Positions 1-11,900 of a stretch of DNA of 64,000 nt are shown in pieces. The notes beneath the pieces were generated by a model. That model was not told the origin of the DNA. It worked only from the letters and a program-made list of their open reading frames with translations, and made no database searches. Source of the DNA: Oasisia sp. SBJ-2009 (lineage: Eukaryota > Annelida > Polychaeta > Sabellida > Siboglinidae); NCBI GenBank assembly GCA_964017155.1, contig OZ024861.1, forward strand, positions 33,176,502-33,240,501, written 5' to 3'. Both the position numbers and the translations under genes were made by a program. Within the stretch, counting starts at the first letter, position 1, and the number at the start of each line of letters is the position of its first letter.

Positions 1-2244
1 GTAATAATCTATAATGTGCTTGATGGCTAATGCCTATTAATATATCAATACAAGGGTGCAAAATGAAAGAGCCCGGCATGGTGAATATTTACTGGACTAA
101 GATCAAGTTGCGGGCTGCGGCCAAACAAGCAATTTATCTAATGATTTTCCACTAGGTAGTCGGAAGTTTAGTTCTTATTATTAATTTTACTACTAGACCG
201 ATGTAGGGTTTTTAAGAGAGGGGAGCGTTCAGCCTCACTATATATGCCTATAAATTTGTTTTATGAACTGAAAAAGTAGTCCTGAGGACATTTCCTATGC
301 TGACCCCCTCAGGCCGTGGGGTGTTCAGCGTCCCCCTCGTCCCCCACTGATCGACGCCCATGCTATGCCTGTGTAGAACTTCCCAATCCAACATTTTTGC
401 AAAGAAATTTGTCATCACTCAAATGGGAATAAGCTACACAAAGTGCAGGAATCCGCCGCTTCTGCCGTAGGCGATAAGCATCAAGCAGGCGAGGTGTGCA
501 ACACAAATTTCATCATTTAAAATGTGCTTGATGGCTAGAACCTATTAATAATATCAACACAAGGTTGATAGAGCCCGGCAGCTGCTTAAATTTTCCGGTA
601 GTTATAAACTTTCGATTGGCCTTTCTGCGTATGCGCTACAAATTTAAAATCATCAATGTGCAGCGAAATAACAAAGCATTTTTTGTATAAATGTTCGATA
701 ACTCTCCTGTGATGACTACTGTGAAGAGTTGTCTAAAATTTCATTCAAGACATTAAAATATTACCTTTTATCATTTAGCAAAACGTGCCTCAAAATTTGT
801 TTGCCTCGTGTTAATTTGTGATAAATAACTCTGCTGAACTTCATATGGCGAGATTATTGTCTAGCTAGTCCTATGTAGCGGCTTTTAAGAGAGTGGAATA
901 TTGAGTCAGGCTATATGCCTCGCAATTTTTCTGAACTGAAAAGTGGGGGGGGGGGCAATTCCTATGATGTCTCCCCACCCTGAAAAGTGGGGGGGACGCG
1001 TCTCCCCGTCCCCCACCGATCGACGCCCGTGGATGCAGATAACGGATTGCATCCCTAAAAAACTGCGTGGTGACGTGTCATAACTGCCAGCAAGCCCAGT
1101 CACATCCTATTACTACCAGTGAGCAAGAGTCCTGCAGATAGATTTCATTCCTAGAAAAACCATGGCCAGGATGTAATTCCTGTATAAAAGAGACGTGTTT
1201 TGGACACTCACTTCAGACGCAAGAAAGACAAAATGTAGGACAGAGAGTACATGTACGTAGTACGGCTACTACCAGTGGCAGTACTGAGCCGGTGCTCAGC
1301 TGCGGTAGTGGCTGCATTTCTAGTTGGGGTGAGCACACATGATTGCATGCATGTATGTGATAATGTAGGAACATTTACTTGCTTTGTCGTATGTTATGGA
1401 ATTTATTTTAGACAATACATATTGCTTGCGTTAGTATTAATTGTCATGCATAAGTGTTTATGATACGTTATGCATGGAAGGATATAACGTAGTAACATAT
1501 ACATTTAATTGTAGATGCATTATTACTGAGTATTTACTTTATATATATATGTACTGCATAATTAATTGGATTTATTACTGTGTTGATGTTACTTAGGATG
1601 CATTCGTTTCGACATGTTTACATTAATATACATCTGTGTTTATTGATGATAGTACGTCCGTCAAGGAGTTTTGCAAAATTGATGTCTATTTACAAATATC
1701 ACAGGAGCTAGCCTGCTATTTGGTATCTGAGACGATCTACAGGCAATTTTCTATATCAATATTATGCAATGAATATTGTGTTTCCTGCTATTCCTGAGTG
1801 ATCTTATGTCACCATTGTAACACATGTAGTAATGACATTTGTTTATGTTTACAATTGTTTAGTTTCATATTTAGAACACACCACAATAAATGGTATAATC
1901 ATTTACACGTGTTCTGTATTTTTTTTTGCATTGTGTATTTTTTTATAAATTTCTGGAAGCACTATGTGTAGGACTGGTTGAAAGGGAATGTTACATCTGA
2001 GTAACATGATATCACAGCTGCGAAATAATGATATTTGTCAGACAGTGACCAGGTGTAATTCGGCCTAGAGGTGTCAACATTGGCAATCATCGGCTAGCTG
2101 ATTGAAGCAAAAATGAAGGGGTGTCATGTTAGAGAGTAGATTGTAGGAGAAAGATATATCCTTTTCACCAATTGTATACATGACATGTGTGAATGGAGGC
2201 TAATTGACGCCTGAAATTGTCAATACTATGGATTAAAAAACCGG
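1..2244. other. Non-coding flank with degenerate duplications
   Basis: No gene is recognisable here. Two degenerate direct-repeat pairs are visible. One is about 65 bp (near 14-80 and 520-582, sharing TGTGCTTGATGGCTA and AGAGCCCGGCA). The other is about 150 bp (near 210-365 and 884-1030, sharing TTTTAAGAGAG, CTGAACTGAAAA and GATCGACGCCC). Their offsets differ (about 506 and 674 bp), so they are not one tandem duplication. Short open frames at 1251-1463 and 906-1103 have no family features and look like chance. Confidence 0.5.
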
Positions 2245-2856
2245 CAGACATGCCACATTTTTGGGACGGCAATCCGTATTTTTCACCTAAACTTTTGTAA
2301 GAATCCGTATCAATCCGTATCATTAATCAGATCTTTCAGTTAACTGGCCTAAGTTATTTAGGCCTTTTTAAAACGTTTTTATACGGGGTTTTTTCGATTA
2401 ATGGGGCCAGTTTACTGTAAGATTACCGAAGTTTTACTTCACTTCAGCACGTTTAAACTGCGTGCCGCAATTCGTTGCATTCGGCATCGAGCTCCATTTC
2501 TTGTACTGCTATTTATAATCGTCATGCGCCTGCCACGCGCCCCGTTCCCACCCGTTGAGCCACCTGCCGCCGTTTTCAGAACTACAGTTTACCAGCACGC
2601 CATCTATTACGCACTACAATAAACTAATCGGTGGTTTGGTTCGTTCGTTTCGAATCGATCTGCTTAGTCACTAACAGTAAACAATGATTCCATTATGCAG
2701 TATAGTTTTGTGACGCATACAAGGCATAATGTGGTTAAAAATCTGTTCACCATAATTTTTTTTTAATCCGTATCAAAACGGAGTACGGCCGTATCACATA
2801 AAAAACCACAAAAATCCGTATCGGATACGGGTAATCCGTATCATGTGGCATGTCTG
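2245..2856. mobile_element. MITE-like element with 14-bp terminal inverted repeats
   Basis: The left end reads CAGACATGCCACAT and the right end ATGTGGCATGTCTG, a perfect 14-bp inverted repeat. Both subterminal zones are rich in AATCCGTATC in both orientations, typical of transposase-binding repeats in non-autonomous DNA transposons. The flanks TTAAAAAACC and TTTAAAAACC lie close to each end and could be a diverged target duplication. The interior frame at 2401-2622 has no recognisable domain. The superfamily is not determined. Confidence 0.65.
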
Positions 2857-3337
2857 TTTAAAAACCTAGTGGGAAATCAAAGAAACGTCACAAGGGCCGC
2901 CTATGGGAAAAAATTAGTGGCATACCCTTATATTCCATAAGCATCGATGAAGTAGCCAACATTCGTGTTGTCGCCAGATAGTATAACGAGTTTACATCCA
3001 GCTGACTTCAACTCGATTTTGTTGAAATGGATTTCAAATATATCCTTTAAAATTTCAGGTTTCATTACTTTTAATTCATTGAGCTTTGTATGACTTACAG
3101 CTATACATGGGTGTAGGCTGCGGCGCATACAAAATTGGTAAAAAATACCTGTCTTGTAATACTATTATATTATAATATATTAAAAATAATATTCAGCGGT
3201 TAGCTCAAAGCGAAGCACGATAGATCTGTACGTGCGATCTTCACTACAGCAATACCCCTATATTCAAATAAGCTAATTAAACGAGTCATTACCTCAGTTG
3301 GCCAATATTCAAACATTCCACGCCTAATTCAGCACTT
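2857..3337. other. Unannotated AT-rich spacer
   Basis: About 480 bp between two inverted-repeat elements. I see no coding exon, RNA gene or repeat that I can support. Confidence 0.4.
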
Positions 3338-3871
3338 CTTATGTACAAGTCGGACCCACCTCAATTTTGCCATTATAACTGTATTTTTGCCGACATTTGA
3401 TACTTGATTTTGTTAATTCAATCAATTATAATCATCTTGCGCATATTTATGTTTTATAAATAGCGCGTCTTAGCAGACTTTTGAGGTCGAAAAGACAGCG
3501 CGGTCGGCATAAACAAACTGTTTATCGCTCATTCTATGTGCACAGCGCAGTAACACATGCAACGCTGCGCTTGCGACTGGCACAAATCGCGCTGTCTTTT
3601 CGACCTCAAAAGTATGCCAAGACGCGCTGTTTATAAAACATAAATATGCGCAATTAAGATGATTATAATTTATTGAATTAACAAAATCAAATATCAAATG
3701 TTGGCAAAAATACAGTTATACATACAGTTTACATTTTTATTTATTAATATACATTAATTTTAGTATTTTTCTTGTGCAGCGCATCGATCCGCCATGCGGG
3801 AATTAGCGCTATATAAAAACTGTATTATTATTATTATGGCAAAATTGAGGTGGGTCCGACTTGTACATAAG
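3338..3871. mobile_element. Long foldback element, right arm interrupted by a LINE/SINE tail
   Basis: The left arm starts CTTATGTACAAGTCGGACC and the right end reads GGTCCGACTTGTACATAAG. The arms continue inward for more than 160 bp, through AAATTTTGCC-type sequence and TGTTTTATAAACAGCGCGTCTT-like sequence, to a GC-richer loop near 3500-3590. The right arm is interrupted at about 3720-3835 by a fragment ending GCGCTATATAAAAACTGT followed by (ATT)n. That is the type of 3' tail seen, in the opposite orientation, on the L2-like LINE at 11519. A nested insertion into a foldback transposon explains this best. Confidence 0.7.
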
Positions 3872-4034
3872 TGCCCCTAATTCATATATCGATGTTGGCT
3901 TTGTGATATAGGACATATATAATATATACAATATAGGACATAAAAATTATAAGTCGTACATGCATGTCTAATTCCTGTCTACACAAGTTATAGCCTGAGT
4001 TACCCAGACGCCGTGTGGTGGCTAGCCTCGATTA

Positions 4035-4680
4035 CACAGGCTCCGTGAGGTGGCAACACTTTTTAACCCCTCGCATCCTAACCTAGTCTCGCTTAACCGA
4101 CTGTCGTTCGGCTGCGGAACTACGCCGAGAAGACAGTCTGGCTACATTAACGGCTTTTGTTTGGGTAGCAGCCGTGATCTATAAAATGCTGCCACCTCAT
4201 GGACACTGCCGTAATATATATTTTTATAAACAACTGCAAATTTGTATTTCTATTTATTTTGTGTTAATATAAGTTTAATTTTTAATAGTTTTTATAATAC
4301 AGCATTATTTGATCAAAAGGTTTCCTTATTTAATTTGTATGCTATCCGTGTCGAGCTAGACAATGCTGCCACCTCACGGATACTGGTTAATCCTGCCGTA
4401 ATTCTTATTTTATAAACAACGGTAAATTTGAATTTTTACTTACTTTTGTGTTAATATAAGTTCAATGGTGAATACTTTTCATATGATATTATTATCTTGT
4501 AAAAGTATATCGTTATTTTAATTTTTATTTCATAGTTGGCCTGAGAGCCAATCAGCGTCTCTACCCTAATCTGGGGTAAGGCTGCCCGGATGTAGAAACT
4601 TAAGCCCATATACTGTCCCAGGCGGAGTTGAGGGGGCTTAAAAGTGCTGCCACCTCACGGAGTCTGGGTAACCGAGGCTA
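4035..4680 (+). mobile_element. Dispersed repeat family A, copy 1
   Basis: One of three related copies around SETD4 (others at 6566-7060 on the minus strand and 9330-9745 on the plus strand). Shared landmarks in order are GCTTAACCGACT, GAGAAGACAGTCTGG, an AT-rich middle with ATAAACAACTGCAAA, TTGGCCTGAGAGCCAATCAG, and the terminal motif AGTGCTGCCACCTCACGGAG. This copy carries extra partial copies of the GCTGCCACCTCA motif near 4188 and 4365, so it is probably a composite of nested insertions. The end motif also appears inverted near 4035 (CTCCGTGAGGTGGCA), so the family has inverted termini. No coding sequence is visible. Confidence 0.6.
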
Positions 4681-4710
4681 ATCCTAACCTCGGTTACGCA
4701 GTCGCCGAGA

Positions 4711-6062
4711 ACTGGCAGCACATCTTAGCCTCAACCATCCCTAGACTTGACCAATATTATTGAGAGTGCCTTGTGCATACGTGTTTCAATAGTAGATGTG
4801 TAGCACTGCCAGAGACGTAGGCCATCGCCAGCATTTCATGTTCATGTCCCTACAAACTAAAGACAAAGTTCGCCATTTGCTCTGTCAAGCCGGCGGTGTA
4901 ACTGTAGTGTAGTGTAAAGTGTAAGTTTACATTGTCAACAACAGTGATAAGCAAGTTGGGTCTCCTCAAACTCCTGTAATTGCCGGAAAGGGCGGAACGT
5001 ATGTGCTCCCTGTGAAGTGTGAAGCGTGTGTCGTTGAATGGTAGTAACTCGTCTGTTAGGTATATTTGTGAGCGACGGAAAGATCAAGGAACGGGGTATG
5101 TTCAATACGTAGAACAGCCACAACAAAGTTCATGCCTCTCGTTTTGATCACTTATGTCACTAAAAATGCAAATGCTTATGGTTCGAATGCAAATGTGCTG
5201 AAGTCCTGTTTAACAGTTGCATTCATATCGTATGTACTTTCGAATGACATGCGCATTTGTTAACAATTGAGCATATAAATCCCAGACACACATTCATATA
5301 CAGACACACATGAAAGACTGGATATAACTGGTTTGTACTGCATTAGGCTCGTACTGCATAATAATATTTAGTGAACATTGTAGACTAGATTAAATGTGTG
5401 ATGGAATAGTCATGGTAGGCTAGTATAGATATATTTACCAGACCTCCCGGATTTTTTGAAATCTCACAAATAGAAGCAAATTTCTTATATCCTGGACTTT
5501 CATATCATATCTCCAACCCAACAATACACTTCCTGTCCGTCTTCCCAGAGAACACCTCCCTGCTTGTTGGTAGACGTCTCCATCTGTAGCATCCCTGCCC
5601 CGTGTTTTTGTATCCAGTTCGACAGAACCAGATAAATCTGCGACAACATCTTAATTCTCATTTTGTTTCTGAATTTCATACCAACAGACCAAACTACTCA
5701 GGCTGATATATCAGCACTACCCTGCAAACAAGGAACTGGTACGGTTTCACTGACACGTGTCATCGCGTGAAAAACTTGTGATTTCACGGGAAACACGTGT
5801 CGACACATCAAATTTGTTCACAGAATCCGGTGAATTCACGTGAATTGAGCCAGTTGAACTCATGAATAAATTAACTTACAGAACATGTGAAATCACAGGT
5901 CATTATTTGCTGGGTATGTATAATTTCCCGGATTTTGAAACTCAAAAATAGCCAAACTAGTGTATAGCATACCATCTGGGTAGAATAACACCTGATAGAT
6001 TTGCGGATATAACAGAGATGAGATTATATGTGACTCGCCGATGTCTGTTTGCTCTAACAGAG
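4711..6062. other. Upstream region of SETD4
   Basis: About 1.35 kb of non-coding sequence before the first SETD4 exon. It should contain the promoter and 5' UTR, but I see no TATA box or GC-rich core that fixes a start site. An imperfect cluster of CACGTG/TTCACGTGAAT-like sequence lies at about 5750-5850. The 5160-5250 stretch (ATGCAAATG, TTCGAATGCAAATG) resembles AT-rich repeats seen near 43030 and 47850. Confidence 0.4.
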
Positions 6063-7593
6063 ATGTCTGCTGGCATGAGTGGGGACTCACGCAGGTGTTC
6101 CTCCAGGACGGGTCGTTGTGGTCGAGTGAGAGGGCGAAGGAGGGCAGCAGACTATCCACACTGCTGTCACATCACAGAACAGAAGTATATTGACCTCATT
6201 CAGTGGATGAAACTGAATGGGTTTGATGTACGACGCTGCCATCTGAGACCGGCAAAATTCACCGGTAAGTCTGAAGATAAAGTAAGTTTTTATATAAAGC
6301 AGTGTTCAGTCTTCACGATTGCAAAGAGCCCTTACACTTTACTCCTGGCAAACCTGTTCAATCAAACACCATCATAGCTTTTTTGAGACACATACAAAAA
6401 TCGTATATGTACACAAATATCCACCACTCTCTATAGCCAGGTACTCAGTCATATACTTGAGTGAACTGGAGCAATGTGGATGATGGTGGATGCAGTTCAG
6501 TTTAAATAATGTAAGCATAATGTTGTAAATTCAACACACATATATGATTAAATTTGTCATGTTTAGCATCGATTACTCAGGCTCCTTGAGGTGGCAGCAC
6601 TTTTTAGCCCCTCACGTCTGCCTGAGAAATTAATGCTCTCTCAATGTTTCCACCATGGCGGCCTTACTCCAGAATAGGGTTGAAACGCTGATTGGCTCTC
6701 AGGCCAACTATGAAATAAAAACTAAAATAAGGATATACCTCTATAAAATAACACTATACAGTTAAAGGTATCCAACATTAAACGTATAGTCACACAACAA
6801 AAATAAACAGAAAAACAAATTTGCAGGATTTTTAAAGCAGGAATTCCTGCATTAAAAATCCTGCAAATTTGTATTTCTGTTTATTTTTGTTGTGTGACTA
6901 TACGTTTAATGCACTCGATTACCCAGGCTCTGTGATGTGGCACCACATTTTAGCCCCTCATATGGGTGACATTCAATAGCCGGCTAAGTCACCAGACTGT
7001 CTTCTCGGTGAAGTTACTCAGCCGAGCAGGAGTCGGTTAAGCAAGATTAGAATGTTAGAATATGTTGGAAGTGTTGCCATTGGTTAACGTGTGACCATAA
7101 CATTATGTTGTAGTCACGGGGCGTGGACTGATGGCAGCGAAGGCATTCAGGTCTCGTGACCTTGTCATAGCCGTTCCAGAACGTCTCCTAATCACACCAG
7201 TCCTGGTTAGACACAGCTACCTGGGTGGTCTGGTAGACAGGTGAGTACTTGATGTGTCACACATCTACCTGGGTGGTCTGGTAGACAGGTGAGTACTTGA
7301 TGTGTCACACAGCTACCTGGGTGGTCTGGTAGACAGGTGAGTACTTGATGTGTCACACAGCTACCTGGGTGGTCTGGTAGACAGGTGAGTACTTGATGTG
7401 TCACACATCTACCTGGGTGGTCTGGTAGGCAGGTGAGTACTTGGTGTGTCACACATCTACCTGGGTGGAACTGATCTAAAGAAATTAAAACTTAATCAAA
7501 GGTGACATTGTTGTAAATTATGTTATGTATTAATGTAATAAAAATAGAATATATATATATTCAGTATATATACAGTACAATATGTATATACAG

Positions 7594-7625
<32 letters not shown>

Positions 7626-7636
7626 CATTATACATG

Positions 7637-7673
<37 letters not shown>

Positions 7674-8886
7674 TGCCTGTAGGCAGTTGCAAAATAAATA
7701 CATATAGTAGTCAATAATAAGTGGCTACAGTAACACATTATTAGTGTCTGAATCTGAATGGGGTACGTCATAAGGAGCCAATATTAGCTATTATATACGA
7801 CGGGGTGTCAATTATAAGTTCAAATAATAAAATACATATATGGGTATAATGACTAAAGAATCAAATTATGATGATTAAGCATTAAAAGCGAGTTGTTTAA
7901 AGATGGATGTGTGTCAAACATTGTCTCATTTATTGAGAATGTATGTTTGAATGATAGTTCCATTGATATTTATATATGTTTTAATAAAATTATAAATGGT
8001 AGATTGTACCGTTGCTTATAAGTAATAGTATAGATTTTCTAAGTACAATAAAGATGTGTTCTTTTTAGAAACTGTTGTCAGTGTCTGACTGCAACAACAT
8101 TCATCTGTTCCAGTCTGCCGCATGGTGTTGACAACCTCCAAATATTGTGCGTCTTCCTCATATGTGAAAGACACCGTGGGAAAGCCTCGTTTTGGTGGCC
8201 TTACATTAACACTCTGCCCACCTCATACACCATCCCGTCGTACTGGACATCTGCAGAACTGCGCCTGCTGCCATATCCGTCCAGGGAATCGGCACTGAGA
8301 CAGATCAGCGACATGAAGGATTCATTTGACAGTGCCAGCCTTCTCTTCCGTGCTATTGAGAAAGAATGGACAGAATTTGAAGACATTTTCACATTTGAGG
8401 CGTATCGCTGGGCGTGGAGCACAGTAAACACAAGAGCTGTGTTTATGCCACATGATCTCACAACACTAGAGTCTGGTGATCCCCGTGGCAACTCAGCCAA
8501 ATGTCTGGCTCTGGCGCCATTGCTGGATCTGCTGAACCACTCTTCACACGTGGAGGTACGTAAGAGTTGCTGTCAATACTCAATGGATTTCGTTATTAAC
8601 ATTGCAGTTTTCTTGATTATTTCATTATATAGACAGTTACATGAGTTCATTAAAAAAATTATTATTATTTTATATAATTTTATTATGTACAGATATATTT
8701 GGTTAATATAAATGCTGTGTTTTGTACCCTTATGTTGTAGAACATGTAGAATAGTATTTGTATCAATCACCAGTATTATTGCAATGTGTGTAAACAGAAT
8801 GTTTGAATGTGATTGTATAAACATTGTTATGGTTACATTTTACAGATTATCATATGATTATTTTATAAAAATGTCACATGCATATA

Positions 8887-8972
<86 letters not shown>

Positions 8973-11900
8973 TGTTAGAGATTACATGAAATGTTTACAG
9001 GATTATAAATTTATTCCAGGGCATGGGTGGCATTTGGATCTTGAAAAATAATATCTCACCTTAACAAATATTAGATTTAGCATTCATTACAAGCAATCAT
9101 TCGGGTTATGCCTGTGTAACTTTGAAGTTTAGACTTACTAATGATCTATATTACAAATTCAATCTATACGAATCTATATGAGTCAGGTCTATGCTGGCAA
9201 AGAAACTGTGCACTACATATTCTGTCAGATACAGTGGCAGATACAAAGATACAGTGGCAGGCTGTTGATAATTTGAGCACTTCGGCAAACCATGTCGGCA
9301 AGATAGCTTTTGAATCGGCAGTGGTCGATATATTAGTCTTGCTTAACCAACTCCCACTCTGCTGCGTACTTTCACAGAGAAGACAGTCTGGTGGCATAGT
9401 CAGCTTTTGAATGCTATCTGTGTGAGGGACGGAAAAGTGCTGCCACCTAATGGAGCGTGAGTAATTGATGCAAATCCTGCCATAGCCCTGCATCATAAAC
9501 AACTGCAAAGTTGTGTTCCTGTCTGCTTTTTGTGTGAATATAAGTTTAATGTTGAATACATTTAATAGTATAATGTTGTCTTATAAAATTATATCCTTAT
9601 TTTTGTTTTTATTTCATAGTTGGCCTGAGAGCCAATCAGCATCTCAATCAGCATCTCAATCAACACTGGGGGAGCATTAATTCCCCAGGCGGATGTGTAG
9701 GGTTAAAAAGTGCTGCCACCTCACAGAGCCTGGGTAATTGCTGCTAGTGATATGTAGGCATTAATATTTCCCGCTGTTCCGAAATGCGACCTTTTGCCCG
9801 TAGGTGGCAGCAGGCTTCAATGCGGTGACACGACAATACGAGATCCGCACTCTGACTCCATGTTCCCGACACGACCAAGTGTTCATCTGCTACGGTCCTC
9901 ACGACAACATCCGCCTGCTGACGGAGTACGGCTTTATACTGCCTCACAACCAACATGACGTAGTCCTCTTTCACCTCGGTAAACTCTCCTGTACTACTCA
10001 CTAGAGGCGCCACTTGTCAATGCTCAAGAAAACATTCTAACAAATTATATATAATAATCCATAAATGTTTTGTAGAATTCTATACAACTTATATGATGAT
10101 AATGTTTCTATAGAATGATAGCATATTCTATATGAATAGAATTATTTGCAAAGGATGGCTATCACCCTTTGCAAATAATTCTTCAGTATAAAACATTGTG
10201 TAGAAAATCCTCTAGCGAATCATGTAATATGTATTCTCGAGCTTAGAATATTCTGTACGATTTGCGAATGATTTCTAGAGGATTTCTGTAGATTTCTGTA
10301 CATAGTTCTTTGATCATAAAAATCACATAGACGATTCTATGAAGTATTCAACAGAAACTGAAGGCGGTCATAAAGATTTCCATAGAATATGCAATCATTC
10401 TATAAAAACATTATGGTCACAACAAGTTGTATAGAATTCTACAAAACATTTATGGATTATTATATATAATTGTATAGAATGTTTTCCTAAAAGCAAGTCA
10501 TGTATTGATTGTTTCAGCAGATGTTAATTTATGTAGTTTTGCATGTTACTTTTTTACCTTAAACTTGTCTTTAGGGTGTGTTCTGTGTTGTTGATACTAG
10601 AAGATATAAGTTCACATTATACTGCCTATCACGTTATGTTTAATAAACCCGAAATTGTGTTTGCAATTTAATATTTCAACAGCAGAATGTTCCATACATA
10701 CACAAAGTACATGTAGTCAGATTATAAACATGCGCTATGGGAAGTATAGCAGATCTTACCTGGTCCTACTCATTCAAACACCATCATACTTCTGTAGGAA
10801 TAATTCAGCCATGCTACATGTGCTACACAAAAATAATTGTTCCCACATTCACCATTGCTGCAGCTAGTTATTTACTTAAAAACTAAGGCAACATGGAGTG
10901 GATGAAATTTCAGTGGTGACCTGCCACCCAAAATGGGTGTTGTGTTGTCAAATATGGAATCTTGTAAATTCATGATATGGCTGTTGTCAAGTCATGATAT
11001 GGGTGATTGTGTAAAGTCATGATATGGGTGTTTGTGTAAAGTCATGATATTAGTGTTTGTGTGTAAAGTCATAATATGGGTGTTTGTGTAAAGTTGTGAT
11101 ATTGCTGTTGTAAAGTCATGATATGGAATCTTGTAATATAGATAGCTATTTTGAGTGATCTGCAGAATAGACCTATGTGACTTGATAGACAGGCAACTGA
11201 GGCAGTTCACGATTTAGGGTCCATTGTTCTAACCATTGTGCTACTGTGCCTTTTACGTTTGCCAGGTTGACTAGCCACTCATTTTCCCACGGTATGTTGA
11301 CCTTTGTGTGTTGTCTGTCTGTAGATCACCTGAAGCAGCTAGCCGTAGACTTCAATGTCAGTGACACCAGACGAAAGATAGACTTAATACGGGAGAATGA
11401 CTTACATGTGTGAGTATTTTCACTTCTATATAATTGTTACATACCGTGCTCTTTCTACTCAACAACTGACATACTTAATTAATCTGCTACATTTCTCTGA
11501 CATCTCTAGGACCCTTAGATAATAATAATAATAATAATACAATACTTATATAGCGCCCGATCAATTAAAATTGCTCTCAGGCGCTTTACAAACATACCTA
11601 AAAATAAATGTGTAAAGAATACCTAAAATACCTAAAATACAGTATCTAAAAGCATGAAGATAGCATTTGACAAATAGGAACAGAATAAAAAATATATATA
11701 TAAAATAAAAATACATAAATAAAGTAAAATTACTTTAAATACACTAATTGATTTAAACATGATCAATTAAAACACAAAAAGTTAAATTACAAAAAAGCTT
11801 GCCTAAATAAATGAGTTTTTAGAAGTGTCTTAAAACTGTTTACTGTTGAGGCAGTCCTGAGCAAAGACGGCAAATTGTTCCATAGAACTGCCGAGCAGAC

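Noticed and set aside
7207..7452. Minus-strand repetitive protein with a 16-residue Cys/His/Pro repeat
   Set aside because: It is the antisense of the 48-bp minisatellite; the repeat pattern follows only from the unit being a multiple of three.
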